A stretch of 64,000 nucleotides of DNA from Fibrobacteria bacterium (GTDB taxonomy: Bacteria > Fibrobacterota > Fibrobacteria > UBA11236): contig JANYDA010000032.1 in assembly GCA_025360005.1 (NCBI GenBank), positions 62,001 through 126,000 of the forward strand, read 5' to 3'. This document shows, one piece after another, positions 15,946-26,183 of the stretch (position 1 is its first letter; each line of letters opens with the position of its first letter). Under the pieces are notes generated by a model. The model did no database searches. It saw only the letters and a program-made list of their open reading frames with translations, and was not told where the DNA came from. The translations under genes and the position numbers were made by a program.

Positions 15946-17655
15946 TCAGCCTTTGTCCTTGGCTTTTTTGAATGCCTTCGCGAACAGCTTTTGATCGCCC
16001 AGATAGCGGTTGGCTTCGATCACCTGATTGTCGTTCTTGAGCTCGAAGGCGGTGCGGGCATCCTCGCCAAGGGCGGCTCCCAGCAACTCCACCTTCAATT
16101 GGTAGGTGATATAGTCGAGATTCTTCTCGAACTCCTTTTCGGTTTCGGCCCGCAGCACCGCCTCCAGCGCCGCGGTGGCGCCTTCCACTTCGGCCTTGTC
16201 CTTGTTTCCCGGTAAGGTATCGCCCCGCTCCGCGCGTTCCTTCTTCGCGATTTCCCGGAAGTTTTCCAAGGCGATGATGGAGGCGCTCTTGAACTTGGTG
16301 AAGGTGGTGTCCGCATAGACGAACTTCTTGAAATCATCCACGATGTCCTTGGTGACCACGAAATCGGGCGTGATCTTGCTCTTCTTATTGATCTCGAAAC
16401 GCTTCTTGATCACGTAATTGAAGAACATGGTCTTCCGCAAAAGCTCCGTGGAAAAGCGATTGTATTTTCGGCCCGGCAGGATCACGTCCGGGGTGATGCC
16501 GCCGCCCGCCAGCACCTTGCGGCCGGCCTTGGTGTAGAAGAAGGCGGTGTCCTTCTTGGAAGTGTCCCCGGCCGCCGCCTTCAGCTTGAAGCGCACGGCG
16601 TTCTCGGGTTTGTTGATGCAGCGGCCCGCGGGCGTGTAATAATACGCGGTGGTGAGCTTGAGGGTATTCTGCTGGCCGTCCAGAGGGAGGATGGTTTGCA
16701 CGGATCCTTTGCCGAAAGAGGTCTCCCCCAGCACCACGCCACGGTCCCAATCCTGGATGGCTCCCGCCACGATTTCCGAGGCCGAAGCGGAGTTCTCGTT
16801 CACCAATACCACCATCTTCTTGGTCCAGATGGGATTGCGACGGCTCTTGTATTCCTGGTTCTGGGATTTGACGCGTCCCTTGGTATAGACCACCATCTGG
16901 CCCTTGTCCAGGAACAGCTCCGACACGGAAATGGCCTGGTTCAGCAATCCGCCCGGGTTCACGCGCAAATCGATGATGAGGGATTTCATGTCCTTCTTCT
17001 TGAGCTCATTGATCCTGGCTTCCAGATCCTCCGAAGTGCGCTTGGCGAACTGGGTAATCTTGATGTAGCCCACCGAATCGTTGATCATGGCCCCGTACGG
17101 CACGCTTTCGATCTTGATGACCTCGCGCACGATGTTGAATTCCATGGGTTCCGGCATGCCTTCGCGCAGGATCTGGATCTTGACGGGAGTGCCGGGCTTG
17201 CCACGCAGCTTTTCCACCGCGTCGTCGATGCTGATGCCCTGCGTGCTGATGGTATCGATGCGGATGATCTTGTCGCCTGCCTGCAGCCCCATGCGGTGCG
17301 CGGGCGTTCCCGCCAGGGGCGAGACCACGGTGAGGATCTGATCGCGGATGCCGATCTGGATGCCCAGGCCTCCGAATTCGCCTTCCGTATTCACTTTGAG
17401 ATCTTCGTAATCCTTGGGCGTGAAGTAGGCCGTATGCGGATCGAGAATGGAACGGATGCCCCCGATGGCCGCGTCCACCAGCTCCTCGGAGGAAACGTCC
17501 TCCACGTAATTCTCGTTGATCTTGGTGACCACCTTGTCCAGGCGGATCAGGTCCGAGTAGAACTTCTCCCCCCCCGCCTGCACGCGATTGCTGATGATGG
17601 CGAATCCCGCGATCAGGATGGCCACGGTTGCATAGTAGAACTTGCTCTTCTTCAT
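15946..17655 (-). CDS. ctpA: C-terminal processing protease, S41 family (CtpA/Prc)
   Basis: S41 proteases cleave C-termini of periplasmic proteins and trim cell-wall hydrolases. The 569-residue form starts MKKSKFYY with AGGGA 6 nt upstream; an in-frame extension to 17709 lacks a signal. An N-terminal hydrophobic segment (about 7-23) acts as signal anchor. The PDZ domain is at about 85-170 (GGLGIQIG, GLQAGDKIIRID). The catalytic core shows NENSASASEI with the nucleophilic Ser and SFGKGSVQ with the Lys base. The C-terminal 150 residues form a charged helical extension seen in Bacteroidota-type Ctp proteins. The next gene in the same direction, after an intergenic gap, is the CgeB-type transferase. 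Confidence 0.93.
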   Translation of the reverse strand: MKKSKFYYATVAILIAGFAIISNRVQAGGEKFYSDLIRLDKVVTKINENYVEDVSSEELVDAAIGGIRSILDPHTAYFTPKDYEDLKVNTEGEFGGLGIQIGIRDQILTVVSPLAGTPAHRMGLQAGDKIIRIDTISTQGISIDDAVEKLRGKPGTPVKIQILREGMPEPMEFNIVREVIKIESVPYGAMINDSVGYIKITQFAKRTSEDLEARINELKKKDMKSLIIDLRVNPGGLLNQAISVSELFLDKGQMVVYTKGRVKSQNQEYKSRRNPIWTKKMVVLVNENSASASEIVAGAIQDWDRGVVLGETSFGKGSVQTILPLDGQQNTLKLTTAYYYTPAGRCINKPENAVRFKLKAAAGDTSKKDTAFFYTKAGRKVLAGGGITPDVILPGRKYNRFSTELLRKTMFFNYVIKKRFEINKKSKITPDFVVTKDIVDDFKKFVYADTTFTKFKSASIIALENFREIAKKERAERGDTLPGNKDKAEVEGATAALEAVLRAETEKEFEKNLDYITYQLKVELLGAALGEDARTAFELKNDNQVIEANRYLGDQKLFAKAFKKAKDKG

Positions 17656-17800
17656 CTTTGTCCCTAACACAAACGGGGGATTCGTCCCCCCTATTCCAGA
17701 TCTTATCATCTCTGCCGGAATAAAAGCGACCCGGACGGCCGAGCCATGCGGCGGAACCTATGGAATGTACAAATTTCGTCTGATTGCGCGCTTAAACCAA

Positions 17801-17830
17801 GGGAAACGGAATGCCGGCAATTGGCGTTCC
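17801..17830 (-). terminator. possible terminator after tmk
   Basis: On the minus strand a 10-bp stem (with G-U pairs) around a 3-nt loop, GGAACGCCAA-TTG-CCGGCATTCC, is followed by GTTTCCC. The U-run is short, so this is a weak call. Confidence 0.35.
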
Positions 17831-17866
17831 ACTCCCACGGGCCTTAATCCAAGCAAGCGGAAAAGC

Positions 17867-18502
17867 TTAGAGCAACGGGATCAATTGGGCGAGGATTTCC
17901 CCATGGATCGATTCCGCGGCCTGGCCGGCATCGATCACGGTAAAACGATCCGTGTTTTCCCCGGCTATCGTCAGATAACCCTCCCGCACACGATGGAAGA
18001 ACGCGGCGCTTTCCCGCTCCATCCTATCCGCGGGCCGGCCATCCGTTTCCAAACGGGCGCGCATGGAAGCCACCGGAAGATCCAGCAAAAAGCTGTGCAG
18101 GGGCCAGACGTTCCCGCAGGCGATGCGGAATAACTCCCGGATGGGCGCGGGATCCATTCCCCTTCCGTAGCCTTGATACGCCAGGGTGGACCAACCGAAC
18201 CGATCCGCGAGGACGATTTTTCCCGCCTGCAGGGCGGGTGCGATGACTTCGGAAACCAATTGCGCACGCGCGGCCGAGAACAAGAGCAGTTCCGCCGCAG
18301 GCACGATGGCGTTTTCGGGATCCAGGATGAGCCGGCGGATTTTATCGGAGACGGGCGTGCCGCCCGGTTCCCGGACGGTGATGACTTCCCGGCCCTGCCG
18401 TTTCAGCGCTTCCGCGAGCAGAGCCATCTGCGTGGTCTTTCCGCTCCCATCCACGCCTTCCAGGGAAAAGAAGCCGCGTCTGCCTATCATGCCGTCAAGC
18501 AT
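17867..18502 (-). CDS. tmk: thymidylate kinase
   Basis: Tmk phosphorylates dTMP to dTDP for DNA synthesis in the cytoplasm. The 211-residue length is normal. The P-loop is LEGVDGSGKTT (about 14-24), followed by the dTMP-binding REPGGTP, and DRFGWSTLAYQG carrying the DR and S-T-x-A-Y-Q-G residues. The lid contains an Arg-rich segment (DRMERESAAFFHRVREGYL). I kept the ATG at 18502; another ATG four codons later (MIGRRGFF) is equally possible. It lies just downstream of secA on the same strand. Confidence 0.95.
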   Translation of the reverse strand: MLDGMIGRRGFFSLEGVDGSGKTTQMALLAEALKRQGREVITVREPGGTPVSDKIRRLILDPENAIVPAAELLLFSAARAQLVSEVIAPALQAGKIVLADRFGWSTLAYQGYGRGMDPAPIRELFRIACGNVWPLHSFLLDLPVASMRARLETDGRPADRMERESAAFFHRVREGYLTIAGENTDRFTVIDAGQAAESIHGEILAQLIPLL

Positions 18503-18551
18503 TCCGCGCCGGCGGGACGCGCGCGCATCCGGCGCTGCTCCCGGAGATCAT

Positions 18552-21446
18552 TCAAGCATCCGTTCCATGGCATTTCTTGAATTTCTTGCCGCTGCCGCAA
18601 GGGCAAGGATCGTTGCGGCCGACATTCTTGACGTCGATTCCGGGTCCGGGCATGGCCATGGGCCGCGCCTGCATGGGACGGGATTGGGCGGGCGCCTGCG
18701 CCGGACGGGACGGACCGCCCTGGATTTGCACGGGCGGCAATTCCCGCGGCTGGATAGCGGCCCCGGAAGGCCCTTCCACTACCACGTCGGAACCGGGTTC
18801 GCCCGGCATGCTGAAAGCCAGTTGGCGCATGCGTTCCATCTCGATTTCCCGGGCCCGCATCATGGCCTCCTGCTGGCGGCGCAGGAAATCCGGATCGATG
18901 TGCAGGATGCGCTGGGACACGTCCATGGCGATGCGTTCCAGGGTGGTGGCGAACATCGCGAAGCCTTCCTTCTTGTATTCCTGGAGGGGATCCTTCTGGG
19001 CATAGCCGCGGAAACGGGTGGCGTCGCGCAGATGATCCATGGCATAGAGATGCTCGCGCCAGAGGTGATCGATGACGCCCAGCAATACCTGGCGTTCGAT
19101 CTCGCGCAGTTGTTCCGAACCGATGGCGGTTTCGATGGACGCGTATTTCTTGTTCGCCAGTTCCACCACCTGATCCAGGGTCTGTTCCGTACTCTGGTAA
19201 TGCAGGGCATCCTCGGCGATGGAATAGTCGATGTCGAAGGCGCGCTTCAATTCGGCGTACAGCTTGTCCAGCTCCCAGTTCTCGGGATAGTTGCCCGCCA
19301 AGGCGTATTGGGACACCACCTGATCCACGGCCTCTTCCACGCGTACTTCGATTTCGTCTTTGATCTCCTCGCCCTTGAGGATGCGGCGGCGCAGGCCGTA
19401 CACCACGGTGCGCTGCTTGTTCATGACGTCGTCGTACTCAAGGAGGTGCTTGCGGATCTCGAAGTTCTGGCCTTCCACGCGTTTCTGCGCGGTGGCGATG
19501 GCGCGGTTCACCAGGGGATGGGAAATGACTTCGCCTTCTTCCACGCCCAGGCGATCCATAATGCGGGAGATGCGATCCGAACCGAAGATGCGCATCAAAT
19601 CGTCTTCCAGCGATAGATAGAAGCGGGACTCGCCCGGATCGCCCTGGCGGCCGGAGCGGCCGCGCAACTGGTTGTCGATGCGGCGGCTTTCGTGCCTCTC
19701 GGTGCCCAGCACGAAAAGGCCGCCGGTCTCGGTCACGCCTTCGCCCAACTGGATATCCGTACCACGGCCGGCCATGTTGGTGGCAATGGTCACCTTGCCC
19801 TTGGTTCCGGCCTCCTCGATGATGCCGGCCTCGCGCTGATGGTGCTTGGCGTTCAGCACTTCATGAGGCACGCCCTTCTTGAGGAGGAAGCCGCTCAGCT
19901 CTTCCGACTTCTCGATGGAAACCGTACCGACCAGCACGGGCTGGCCCTTCTCGTGGCGTTCCTTGATGTCCTCCACGATGGCTTCGATCTTCTCGCGGCG
20001 CGTCTTATAGATCAAATCGTCCTGGTCCTTGCGGACCATGTTGCGGTTGGTGGGAATCACCACCACGCGCAGCTTGTAGATCTGCTGGAACTCGGAGGCT
20101 TCCGTGTCCGCCGTGCCCGTCATGCCTCCCAATTTCTTGTAGATGCGGAACAGGTTCTGGAAAGTGATCGTGGCCAGGGTCTGGTTTTCCCGCTGGATGG
20201 GAACGTTCTCCTTGGCTTCGATGGCCTGGTGCAGGCCTTCCGAATAGCGGCGGCCTTCCATGAGGCGGCCCGTGAACTCGTCGACGATGACCACCTGGCG
20301 GTTCTTGACCATGTAATCCACGTCCCGTTTGAAGATCACGTGGGAACGCAGCGCCTGCTGCACATGATGGACCCATTCCACGTTCAGATCCCCGTAGAGG
20401 TTTTCCAGGCCGAGCTTTTCCTCGCAAACGTTCACGCCCTCTTCCGTCAGGGAAACGTGTTTTTCCTTTTCGTCCAAGGTGTAATGCGTATCCTTGACCA
20501 GGTAGCGCACCACCTCGTTGGCCTTCTTATACTTGTCCGTGGACTGTTCCGCGGGACCGGAAATGATCAGGGGGGTACGGGCCTCGTCCACCAGGATGCT
20601 GTCGACCTCATCGACGATGGCGTAGTTCAGCTCGCGCTGTACGCAATCCTCCAGGTTGTGCGCCATGTTATCGCGCAGGTAGTCGAAACCGAATTCGTTG
20701 TTGGTGCCGTAGGCGATGTCCGAATTGTAGCTGGCTTTGCGTTCCTCTTCGCTCAGGCCATGGACGATGATGCCCACGGTAAGCCCCAGGAAGCGGTATA
20801 CCTTGCCCATGGTCTGGGCATCGCGCTTGGCCAGGTAATCGTTCACGGTCACCACGTGCACGCCCTTGGCTTCCAAGGCGTTCAGGTATACCGGCAAGGT
20901 GGCCACTACGGTTTTGCCTTCGCCCGTTTTCATTTCCGCGATTTTGCCTTCGTGCAATACCATGCCGCCCAGCAGCTGTACGTCGAAAGGACGGTAGCGG
21001 AAGGGGAAGCGGCTTTCCGGATTGAGCTTGCGGATTTCCGCATAGAAGGATCCGGGAAAGAGCAAGGTATGATGGGCCACGGGAGCGGGTTCGCCTTCCG
21101 GGCCGCCGGCCAGCTTTTCCCGCGCTTCCAGCACAAGCTTTTGCGAGTCCGCGCTCAGCTTGGAGATATCGAAATTCAATTCTGGATTAAGCACGTTCAA
21201 CATGCCCAGGCGGCGATCGGCCGCTTCCCGACAAACGGCGAAGGCTTCCGGCAGCAAATCGTCCAGGGTTTTGCCTTCCGCCAACCGCTTGCGGAACTCC
21301 ACGGTTTTGGCGGCCAGGTCGGCGTCGTCCAGCGGCTCCATGGCGGGGCTTAGCAGGCTGACCTCTGCGACCCTGGGTAACAGGCGTTTGACCTCGCGCT
21401 CGTGGCTGGTCCCGAAAAGCTTGGCAAGTATGGCGTTCACAATCAT
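18552..21446 (-). CDS. secA: preprotein translocase ATPase SecA
   Basis: SecA drives Sec-dependent export through SecYEG by ATP hydrolysis at the inner membrane. The 964-residue chain has the Walker A block MKTGEGKTVVATLP, the DEAD-like VDEVDSILVDEARTPLIISGP, and the second ATPase half with GRGTDIQL and RGRSGRQGDPG. The C-terminus carries the zinc-binding SEC-C motif (DPCPCGSGKKFKKCHG), which binds SecB or ribosomes. I start at the ATG at 21446; a TTG three codons upstream is in frame, and neither has a clear Shine-Dalgarno. A Pro/Gln/Ala-rich linker (about 890-940) precedes the zinc motif. Confidence 0.97.
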   Translation of the reverse strand: MIVNAILAKLFGTSHEREVKRLLPRVAEVSLLSPAMEPLDDADLAAKTVEFRKRLAEGKTLDDLLPEAFAVCREAADRRLGMLNVLNPELNFDISKLSADSQKLVLEAREKLAGGPEGEPAPVAHHTLLFPGSFYAEIRKLNPESRFPFRYRPFDVQLLGGMVLHEGKIAEMKTGEGKTVVATLPVYLNALEAKGVHVVTVNDYLAKRDAQTMGKVYRFLGLTVGIIVHGLSEEERKASYNSDIAYGTNNEFGFDYLRDNMAHNLEDCVQRELNYAIVDEVDSILVDEARTPLIISGPAEQSTDKYKKANEVVRYLVKDTHYTLDEKEKHVSLTEEGVNVCEEKLGLENLYGDLNVEWVHHVQQALRSHVIFKRDVDYMVKNRQVVIVDEFTGRLMEGRRYSEGLHQAIEAKENVPIQRENQTLATITFQNLFRIYKKLGGMTGTADTEASEFQQIYKLRVVVIPTNRNMVRKDQDDLIYKTRREKIEAIVEDIKERHEKGQPVLVGTVSIEKSEELSGFLLKKGVPHEVLNAKHHQREAGIIEEAGTKGKVTIATNMAGRGTDIQLGEGVTETGGLFVLGTERHESRRIDNQLRGRSGRQGDPGESRFYLSLEDDLMRIFGSDRISRIMDRLGVEEGEVISHPLVNRAIATAQKRVEGQNFEIRKHLLEYDDVMNKQRTVVYGLRRRILKGEEIKDEIEVRVEEAVDQVVSQYALAGNYPENWELDKLYAELKRAFDIDYSIAEDALHYQSTEQTLDQVVELANKKYASIETAIGSEQLREIERQVLLGVIDHLWREHLYAMDHLRDATRFRGYAQKDPLQEYKKEGFAMFATTLERIAMDVSQRILHIDPDFLRRQQEAMMRAREIEMERMRQLAFSMPGEPGSDVVVEGPSGAAIQPRELPPVQIQGGPSRPAQAPAQSRPMQARPMAMPGPGIDVKNVGRNDPCPCGSGKKFKKCHGTDA

Positions 21447-21544
21447 GGGGAACAAATTAGGAAAAAGGGGGGTAAAGAAGGGGATGAAGAAGGGTTAAGG
21501 AAGGTTGGAAAAGAGTTTCGGAACCGGGTTTTGCGGTTAGGGCG

Positions 21545-21577
21545 GGAAAAGAGCGGTTTCTTACCGGAAACCTCGCT
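21545..21577 (-). terminator. terminator of the large secreted-protein gene
   Basis: On the minus strand GGTTTC-N6-GAAACC, with outer GCG/CGC pairs and an A bulge, is followed by TCTTTTCCC. It lies right after the stop of the 1517-residue gene. Confidence 0.55.
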
Positions 21578-21592
21578 TCCGCGCGCGGGGAT

Positions 21593-24500
21593 TCAGCGCA
21601 CCACCGCCACCTTCCCTTTATGGAGCAGTTTGGAGCCGTCCCGGTAAATGGAAAAGATGTAGACCCCGGTTCCCACCAGGCTCCCGTTGCTGTTCTTCAG
21701 ATCCCAATCCATGCTGGTATCGAACTTCTTGCGCGGTTGCGCCCGGACGGAAGCTTTCTCGGAATCGTACACCAGATCCCCGCCCATGGTATGCACCCGC
21801 AAAGTCACGTCGTTGCCAACGGCATAGCCGCGCAACGAATTCAGGTTCTTGAAGGTGATGCTTCCCTTGTCCCGATGGCGCGCGTCCGCGAAGCGATAGG
21901 GATTGGGGTATACGTAGAAATCCGCATCCGCGGTGATGAAGGTGAACCGGAAGGCATCGACGCTGTCTTTCTGGTCGTACAGCCAATCCGGGAATTTGTC
22001 CCCGTTGCCGTCCAGGGAAAGGCCGGAGGTATCCAAGATGCCGCCGGAAAGCGTGACGGTGACGGTATCCAGCGCGGGCAGCAGCGGGCGGGTGCGGAAA
22101 ATAAGGCTGGAATCGTTGTCAGACAGGGCGAGGAATTGGAAATCGTAAACCCTGCCGGCCCGGAAAACGGAAGTCACCTTGAGGGCGCGGTTATCCGCGC
22201 CTTTCAGAGCGCTCAAGGCCAGCAAGGTGAGCGAATCCGCGCCCGCCGGCGGGCCCTGGGAGAGTTTGCGGTTGAAACGGATCTTGATGGTGCCTTCCGG
22301 GGACCAGCCGCTGGCTCCCGCTTCCGGTTCCGATGCCAGGACCTGGAGACGGCTGGTGTCCACGCGCGCCTGGAACACGGTATCCAGCGCGCCCGGGTTG
22401 AGGAAACGGCGGTTCAAGCGCAAGTCCAGTCCATTGCCGGCCCTGTCCGTGATGCTGTTGGAGACGGCGACGTGGAGGATATCCCGGTAGATGAAGTATC
22501 CGGGTCGCGGGGTGACCTTGAGGGAGTCGGAAGGCTTGGCGTACCTGGGGGTGAAGATGACGGTATCCGCCAGCGAGTCCGACGCGGCCGATATCTTGCC
22601 CAACCCGGCCTGCCTGCGGCGATAGTCATAGGAACCGGGGATAAGCGAGAAACCCGCCGGGTTCTTCAGCGAATCCAGATACGAATAGACGCGGAATGAT
22701 TTTTCCGGTTGCAGCATGCGGATGGTTTCCGAAAAGACCATGGCGATGGAGGAACGGGCGGGCAGCAAGGCGGGAAGGCCGGTGGCGTTGAATCCCCCGG
22801 AGGGACCGGCCGGCTGGGACCCCGGGACCTCCAAGCGCACCAGGGGCAGATCCCGATGCTGGAGCCGGAAAGGGATTTTCAGCACCGGGTCGGAAAAATC
22901 GTTGGTGGCCACCAGCAGGGTATCCGTAAGCACGGAATCCCCGCGCAGGGAATCGCTGAAGAAATGGAAATCGAATTCCAGGGAAGCCCCGGTCGACAGG
23001 GAAATGATTTTTCCCGCGGTGACGGCGTTGACATTGGTGACGCCCGCGAAGCCCAGGCTGTCGGGACGCGGAGGCGATCCGGACGACCATTTCAATTTCA
23101 GGTCCAGCCATTTCCGATCGTTGTTCTTGGTGGCCACCGATAGGATTTGCAGCGGCGCCGTCCCTTGGCTCAGGATCTCCGCCTTCACGGTGGTATCGTG
23201 CAGATCCGACTTGATGATGAAATCGATATTGTTCTTCAGGGAATTGAGGGCCTTGGCGAAGCCGGCCGCTCCCGTGGAGGTGGTGTCCAGGATGGGATAT
23301 TCGAGCCAGACGCGTCTTTCCAGGAAGGCGCCGAAAAGATCCGTGACCCTCACCGTAAGGTATTGATCCTGGATGGAGAATACGCGCGCCAGCGTGGGCC
23401 CGGCGGCCGAATCGATCTTTACGTAGCACGAGGAGTTCCCGTGGGCGCATCCGGCGGGCTGTCTCCAGACGTTCCAGCGCACGGAAAGGGAATCCCCCGC
23501 GGTCCTATCGGGATCGGAAAACCCGCCTCCGATCACGGTGGCCAGCCCCAGTGGTACGGTCAGGCCGGTGTCCGCGTTGAAATCCTTCACCTTGTCGAAT
23601 GGCCCCGTTTTCAAGAGGGAGTCCTTCCCTTGGTAGGACAAGTGGAAAACCGAATCGATCCCGGGGGTGCGGTTCAGCCGGACAGGTATCCTGAATGTTA
23701 CGGAGGTATCCTTGTCCGCCGCCTTGAGCACCAGAGTGTCGATGACGGGCGGCAAGGTATCGGGCGAAAAGCGGAGCGTCAGGGAATCCGTGGTGGCCAG
23801 GGTCCGGGTCCCCAGTTGCACGGCGTTTCCCAGCCAGGTGGCGGTCAGGTTGGCGTCGTTGCCGTCCGCATAGCGGGCTTTAACGCCCAGGGAATCGCCC
23901 GACTGGATCACCAGCAATCCCCCGTCGATGGGAGACAGGGTATCCGTACCGCCCCCTCCGGGCACATAGACCCCGGAGGAATCCCGGCCGCGGTTGCGGT
24001 AAACGGTAAGGGTCTGCGCGGGCGGAAGATTGCGGAAGTCGAAGGAAAGCGGAACGGGCCGGCTGCTCCAACCTTCCGAATCGACCGTTGTCAGCGTCAG
24101 GGAAAGCGGGTTCAGCAGGGTATCCGGCGGCATGAAGACCAGGGTAGCGGCGAAGTTACCTGCGGAAATGCGCGCGCCCGCGGCGGACTTGAGCAGGATG
24201 CCCCCCAGGGAAACCCTGAAGTCGATCCCGTCGTCATCCGCATCGAATCCGGCGCAGACGATTCTCAGGGAATCCTTGCGGGGCAGCAACCGGTAGGCCG
24301 CCGCGGGATTGTAGGCCGCTTGCGGAAGCGAACCGGTCTGGATGGAATCGATGGTGGGCGTGGCCGGCTTGATGTCGTATTCGATGTCCAGGCTCTTGAG
24401 CTTGGGCGTGGTGAGGTTGGTGGTGATGGGATTGCCGGTGATGCCGGTAAGCAGATCCGCGCTGTAGCGGTAAAAGCCCGTGGCGGATTTCCTGGCGGCC

Positions 24501-26146
24501 GCAAGCGCTTGGAATCCAGTGCCCGCGCCGCTGAAAACGGGGTTGGCGGAAACGGCCAGCTTCAGGTGCGTTTTCGAAGTGTCCGTGGTATTCGGTCGGA
24601 ACGGCAGGAAGTTAACCGAATCCGAGGCCGGATTGAAAACGAAACCGGGTATGGCGGGATTTTCCACCTTGAGGATCTTGCTCAGGAAGGAGGCGGAGTC
24701 GAAATAGATGGGGGTATTGCGGACCAGCGCCACCTTGGCATGCGCGCCACTATCGTATGCGGCCACCACGTTTCCCTTGGAATCCATGGCCACGTTGGCG
24801 GCCTTGAACCAGTGGTACCGGTTCCAGCTCCCGCTCATTCCCGTAAACGTAATGTTCTCGGAAGCGAGATCGAGATCGGTCCGCCCTATCACGGAATACC
24901 CCGTCCCGGCCTTGTTGAAAATGGTCCCCATCAGCCTGCGCGCACCGCCCGCGCCGGGACGCTGGTACCAGCCCACCGTCACCCGGTTCTGCGTCACCGC
25001 CAGATCCGGAAACAGTGAATAGTGAATGCCTCCGCTCACCGTCACCGCATTGCCCAAGGCATAGGCTTGCGCGCCGATGTGCAGGGCCAGGGTGCGGGTG
25101 AAGATGTCGCTCACCGCTCCGGTGACGCGGGCATAGGCGATAAGGAAATTGCCCTTGGTCATGCTCGCCACCGCGTAGGGCCGGAACAAATGCTCGATGG
25201 AATCGTTGTAGGCCACGCCGGCCTGTAGTAGCACGGGCGCCATGATTTCCGTATGCGAACTGTCGAAGGCCGCGCCCCACAAATCGGCGGCCTCCCTCCA
25301 CATCACCACCGAGTTGCCGTTGGAGTCCGCGGCCACGGCGAAATCCTCCGGGAATACCAGCCGCGTGTATTGGGCGGAAGCCACGGAAGCGGCCGGGGAA
25401 ATCGTCTCCCAGCGCACTTGGAATTGGGCCGGCGCAAAGCTGGTCTCATAGGCGAGCACGGTCTTGTTGCCGCCGGATCCGGGCACCATCGCTGCGGAAA
25501 GCCGTCCGAATCCGCCCGTCACCGCCGGCGTTGCGGGCGGCACGTAGGTGGCCGCGAACGGATCGTTCTGAGTGATGCGCCGTACCGGTCCGTTGGGAGT
25601 GCCCGATCCCCAATAACCCGCATAATTGTTCCCTTCCGCGGCGAAGGTCAGGTAGGTGGGGGCGGGCGGGCCGTTGCTGTAGATGAACTTGGGCGGAGTC
25701 TCGGTGTTGATTTCCGCGGTGGCGAGCAGCTTGGCGGAGTCGTCCACCGCGGAAGTATCGGGGCTCAAATCGATAATGCGCGTGACGATGTTGGCGCGCG
25801 GGGCTTCTTTGCTCGGGGGCGCGGTGGCGTTGTCATGCGTGGCGCCCCTCCAGCTCAAGTACATCACCTTGAATTTGTAGAGCCCCATGGTGGAAACGTA
25901 AGGACCGCAGCTCACGTCCCCGTTGTTGTAATGCCCGTCGCTCAAGCGCACGGTCTTGGTGGTGGTATACCGGAAGAATTGGGATTCCAAAAGCAGGGAG
26001 TCGCCCCAAGTAGCGTCCAAATGGAATTTGTCGCCGGCGGCGGCGGAGCTGTCCGAGCGGAAATCCGTGACGCTGTGGATTACGGCGCGCGCCGGCAGGC
26101 CGGCGCATAACCCGATCGTAAAGAGGAGGACTCCGCGCGGGCGCAT
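21593..26146 (-). CDS. very large secreted protein with FlgD/T9SS-like C-terminal module
   Basis: The 1517-residue protein starts MRPRGVLLFTIGLC with a signal peptide ending at about residue 22 (PARA). The body is long, Ser/Thr/Asp/Gly-rich and beta-like, with no catalytic motif I recognise. It contains several Ig-like strand series (for example DSLRIVCAGFDADDDGIDF, about 635-655). The region at about 1180-1360 (ETIRML, RAGNGLDLRL, IRFNRKLSQG) resembles Big_5-type Ig-like domains. The C-terminal 100 residues (YPNPYRFADARH to GVYIFSIYRDGSKLLHKGKVAVVR, split here) match the FlgD-like domain used as sorting tail in T9SS-type exoproteins. It begins 37 nt after fliJ on the same strand, without a clear Shine-Dalgarno. 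Confidence 0.75.
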   Translation of the reverse strand: MRPRGVLLFTIGLCAGLPARAVIHSVTDFRSDSSAAAGDKFHLDATWGDSLLLESQFFRYTTTKTVRLSDGHYNNGDVSCGPYVSTMGLYKFKVMYLSWRGATHDNATAPPSKEAPRANIVTRIIDLSPDTSAVDDSAKLLATAEINTETPPKFIYSNGPPAPTYLTFAAEGNNYAGYWGSGTPNGPVRRITQNDPFAATYVPPATPAVTGGFGRLSAAMVPGSGGNKTVLAYETSFAPAQFQVRWETISPAASVASAQYTRLVFPEDFAVAADSNGNSVVMWREAADLWGAAFDSSHTEIMAPVLLQAGVAYNDSIEHLFRPYAVASMTKGNFLIAYARVTGAVSDIFTRTLALHIGAQAYALGNAVTVSGGIHYSLFPDLAVTQNRVTVGWYQRPGAGGARRLMGTIFNKAGTGYSVIGRTDLDLASENITFTGMSGSWNRYHWFKAANVAMDSKGNVVAAYDSGAHAKVALVRNTPIYFDSASFLSKILKVENPAIPGFVFNPASDSVNFLPFRPNTTDTSKTHLKLAVSANPVFSGAGTGFQALAAARKSATGFYRYSADLLTGITGNPITTNLTTPKLKSLDIEYDIKPATPTIDSIQTGSLPQAAYNPAAAYRLLPRKDSLRIVCAGFDADDDGIDFRVSLGGILLKSAAGARISAGNFAATLVFMPPDTLLNPLSLTLTTVDSEGWSSRPVPLSFDFRNLPPAQTLTVYRNRGRDSSGVYVPGGGGTDTLSPIDGGLLVIQSGDSLGVKARYADGNDANLTATWLGNAVQLGTRTLATTDSLTLRFSPDTLPPVIDTLVLKAADKDTSVTFRIPVRLNRTPGIDSVFHLSYQGKDSLLKTGPFDKVKDFNADTGLTVPLGLATVIGGGFSDPDRTAGDSLSVRWNVWRQPAGCAHGNSSCYVKIDSAAGPTLARVFSIQDQYLTVRVTDLFGAFLERRVWLEYPILDTTSTGAAGFAKALNSLKNNIDFIIKSDLHDTTVKAEILSQGTAPLQILSVATKNNDRKWLDLKLKWSSGSPPRPDSLGFAGVTNVNAVTAGKIISLSTGASLEFDFHFFSDSLRGDSVLTDTLLVATNDFSDPVLKIPFRLQHRDLPLVRLEVPGSQPAGPSGGFNATGLPALLPARSSIAMVFSETIRMLQPEKSFRVYSYLDSLKNPAGFSLIPGSYDYRRRQAGLGKISAASDSLADTVIFTPRYAKPSDSLKVTPRPGYFIYRDILHVAVSNSITDRAGNGLDLRLNRRFLNPGALDTVFQARVDTSRLQVLASEPEAGASGWSPEGTIKIRFNRKLSQGPPAGADSLTLLALSALKGADNRALKVTSVFRAGRVYDFQFLALSDNDSSLIFRTRPLLPALDTVTVTLSGGILDTSGLSLDGNGDKFPDWLYDQKDSVDAFRFTFITADADFYVYPNPYRFADARHRDKGSITFKNLNSLRGYAVGNDVTLRVHTMGGDLVYDSEKASVRAQPRKKFDTSMDWDLKNSNGSLVGTGVYIFSIYRDGSKLLHKGKVAVVR

Positions 26147-26183
26147 CAGTCAGTGCAAGGGAGCGGGGATGAAAACCGGGTTC

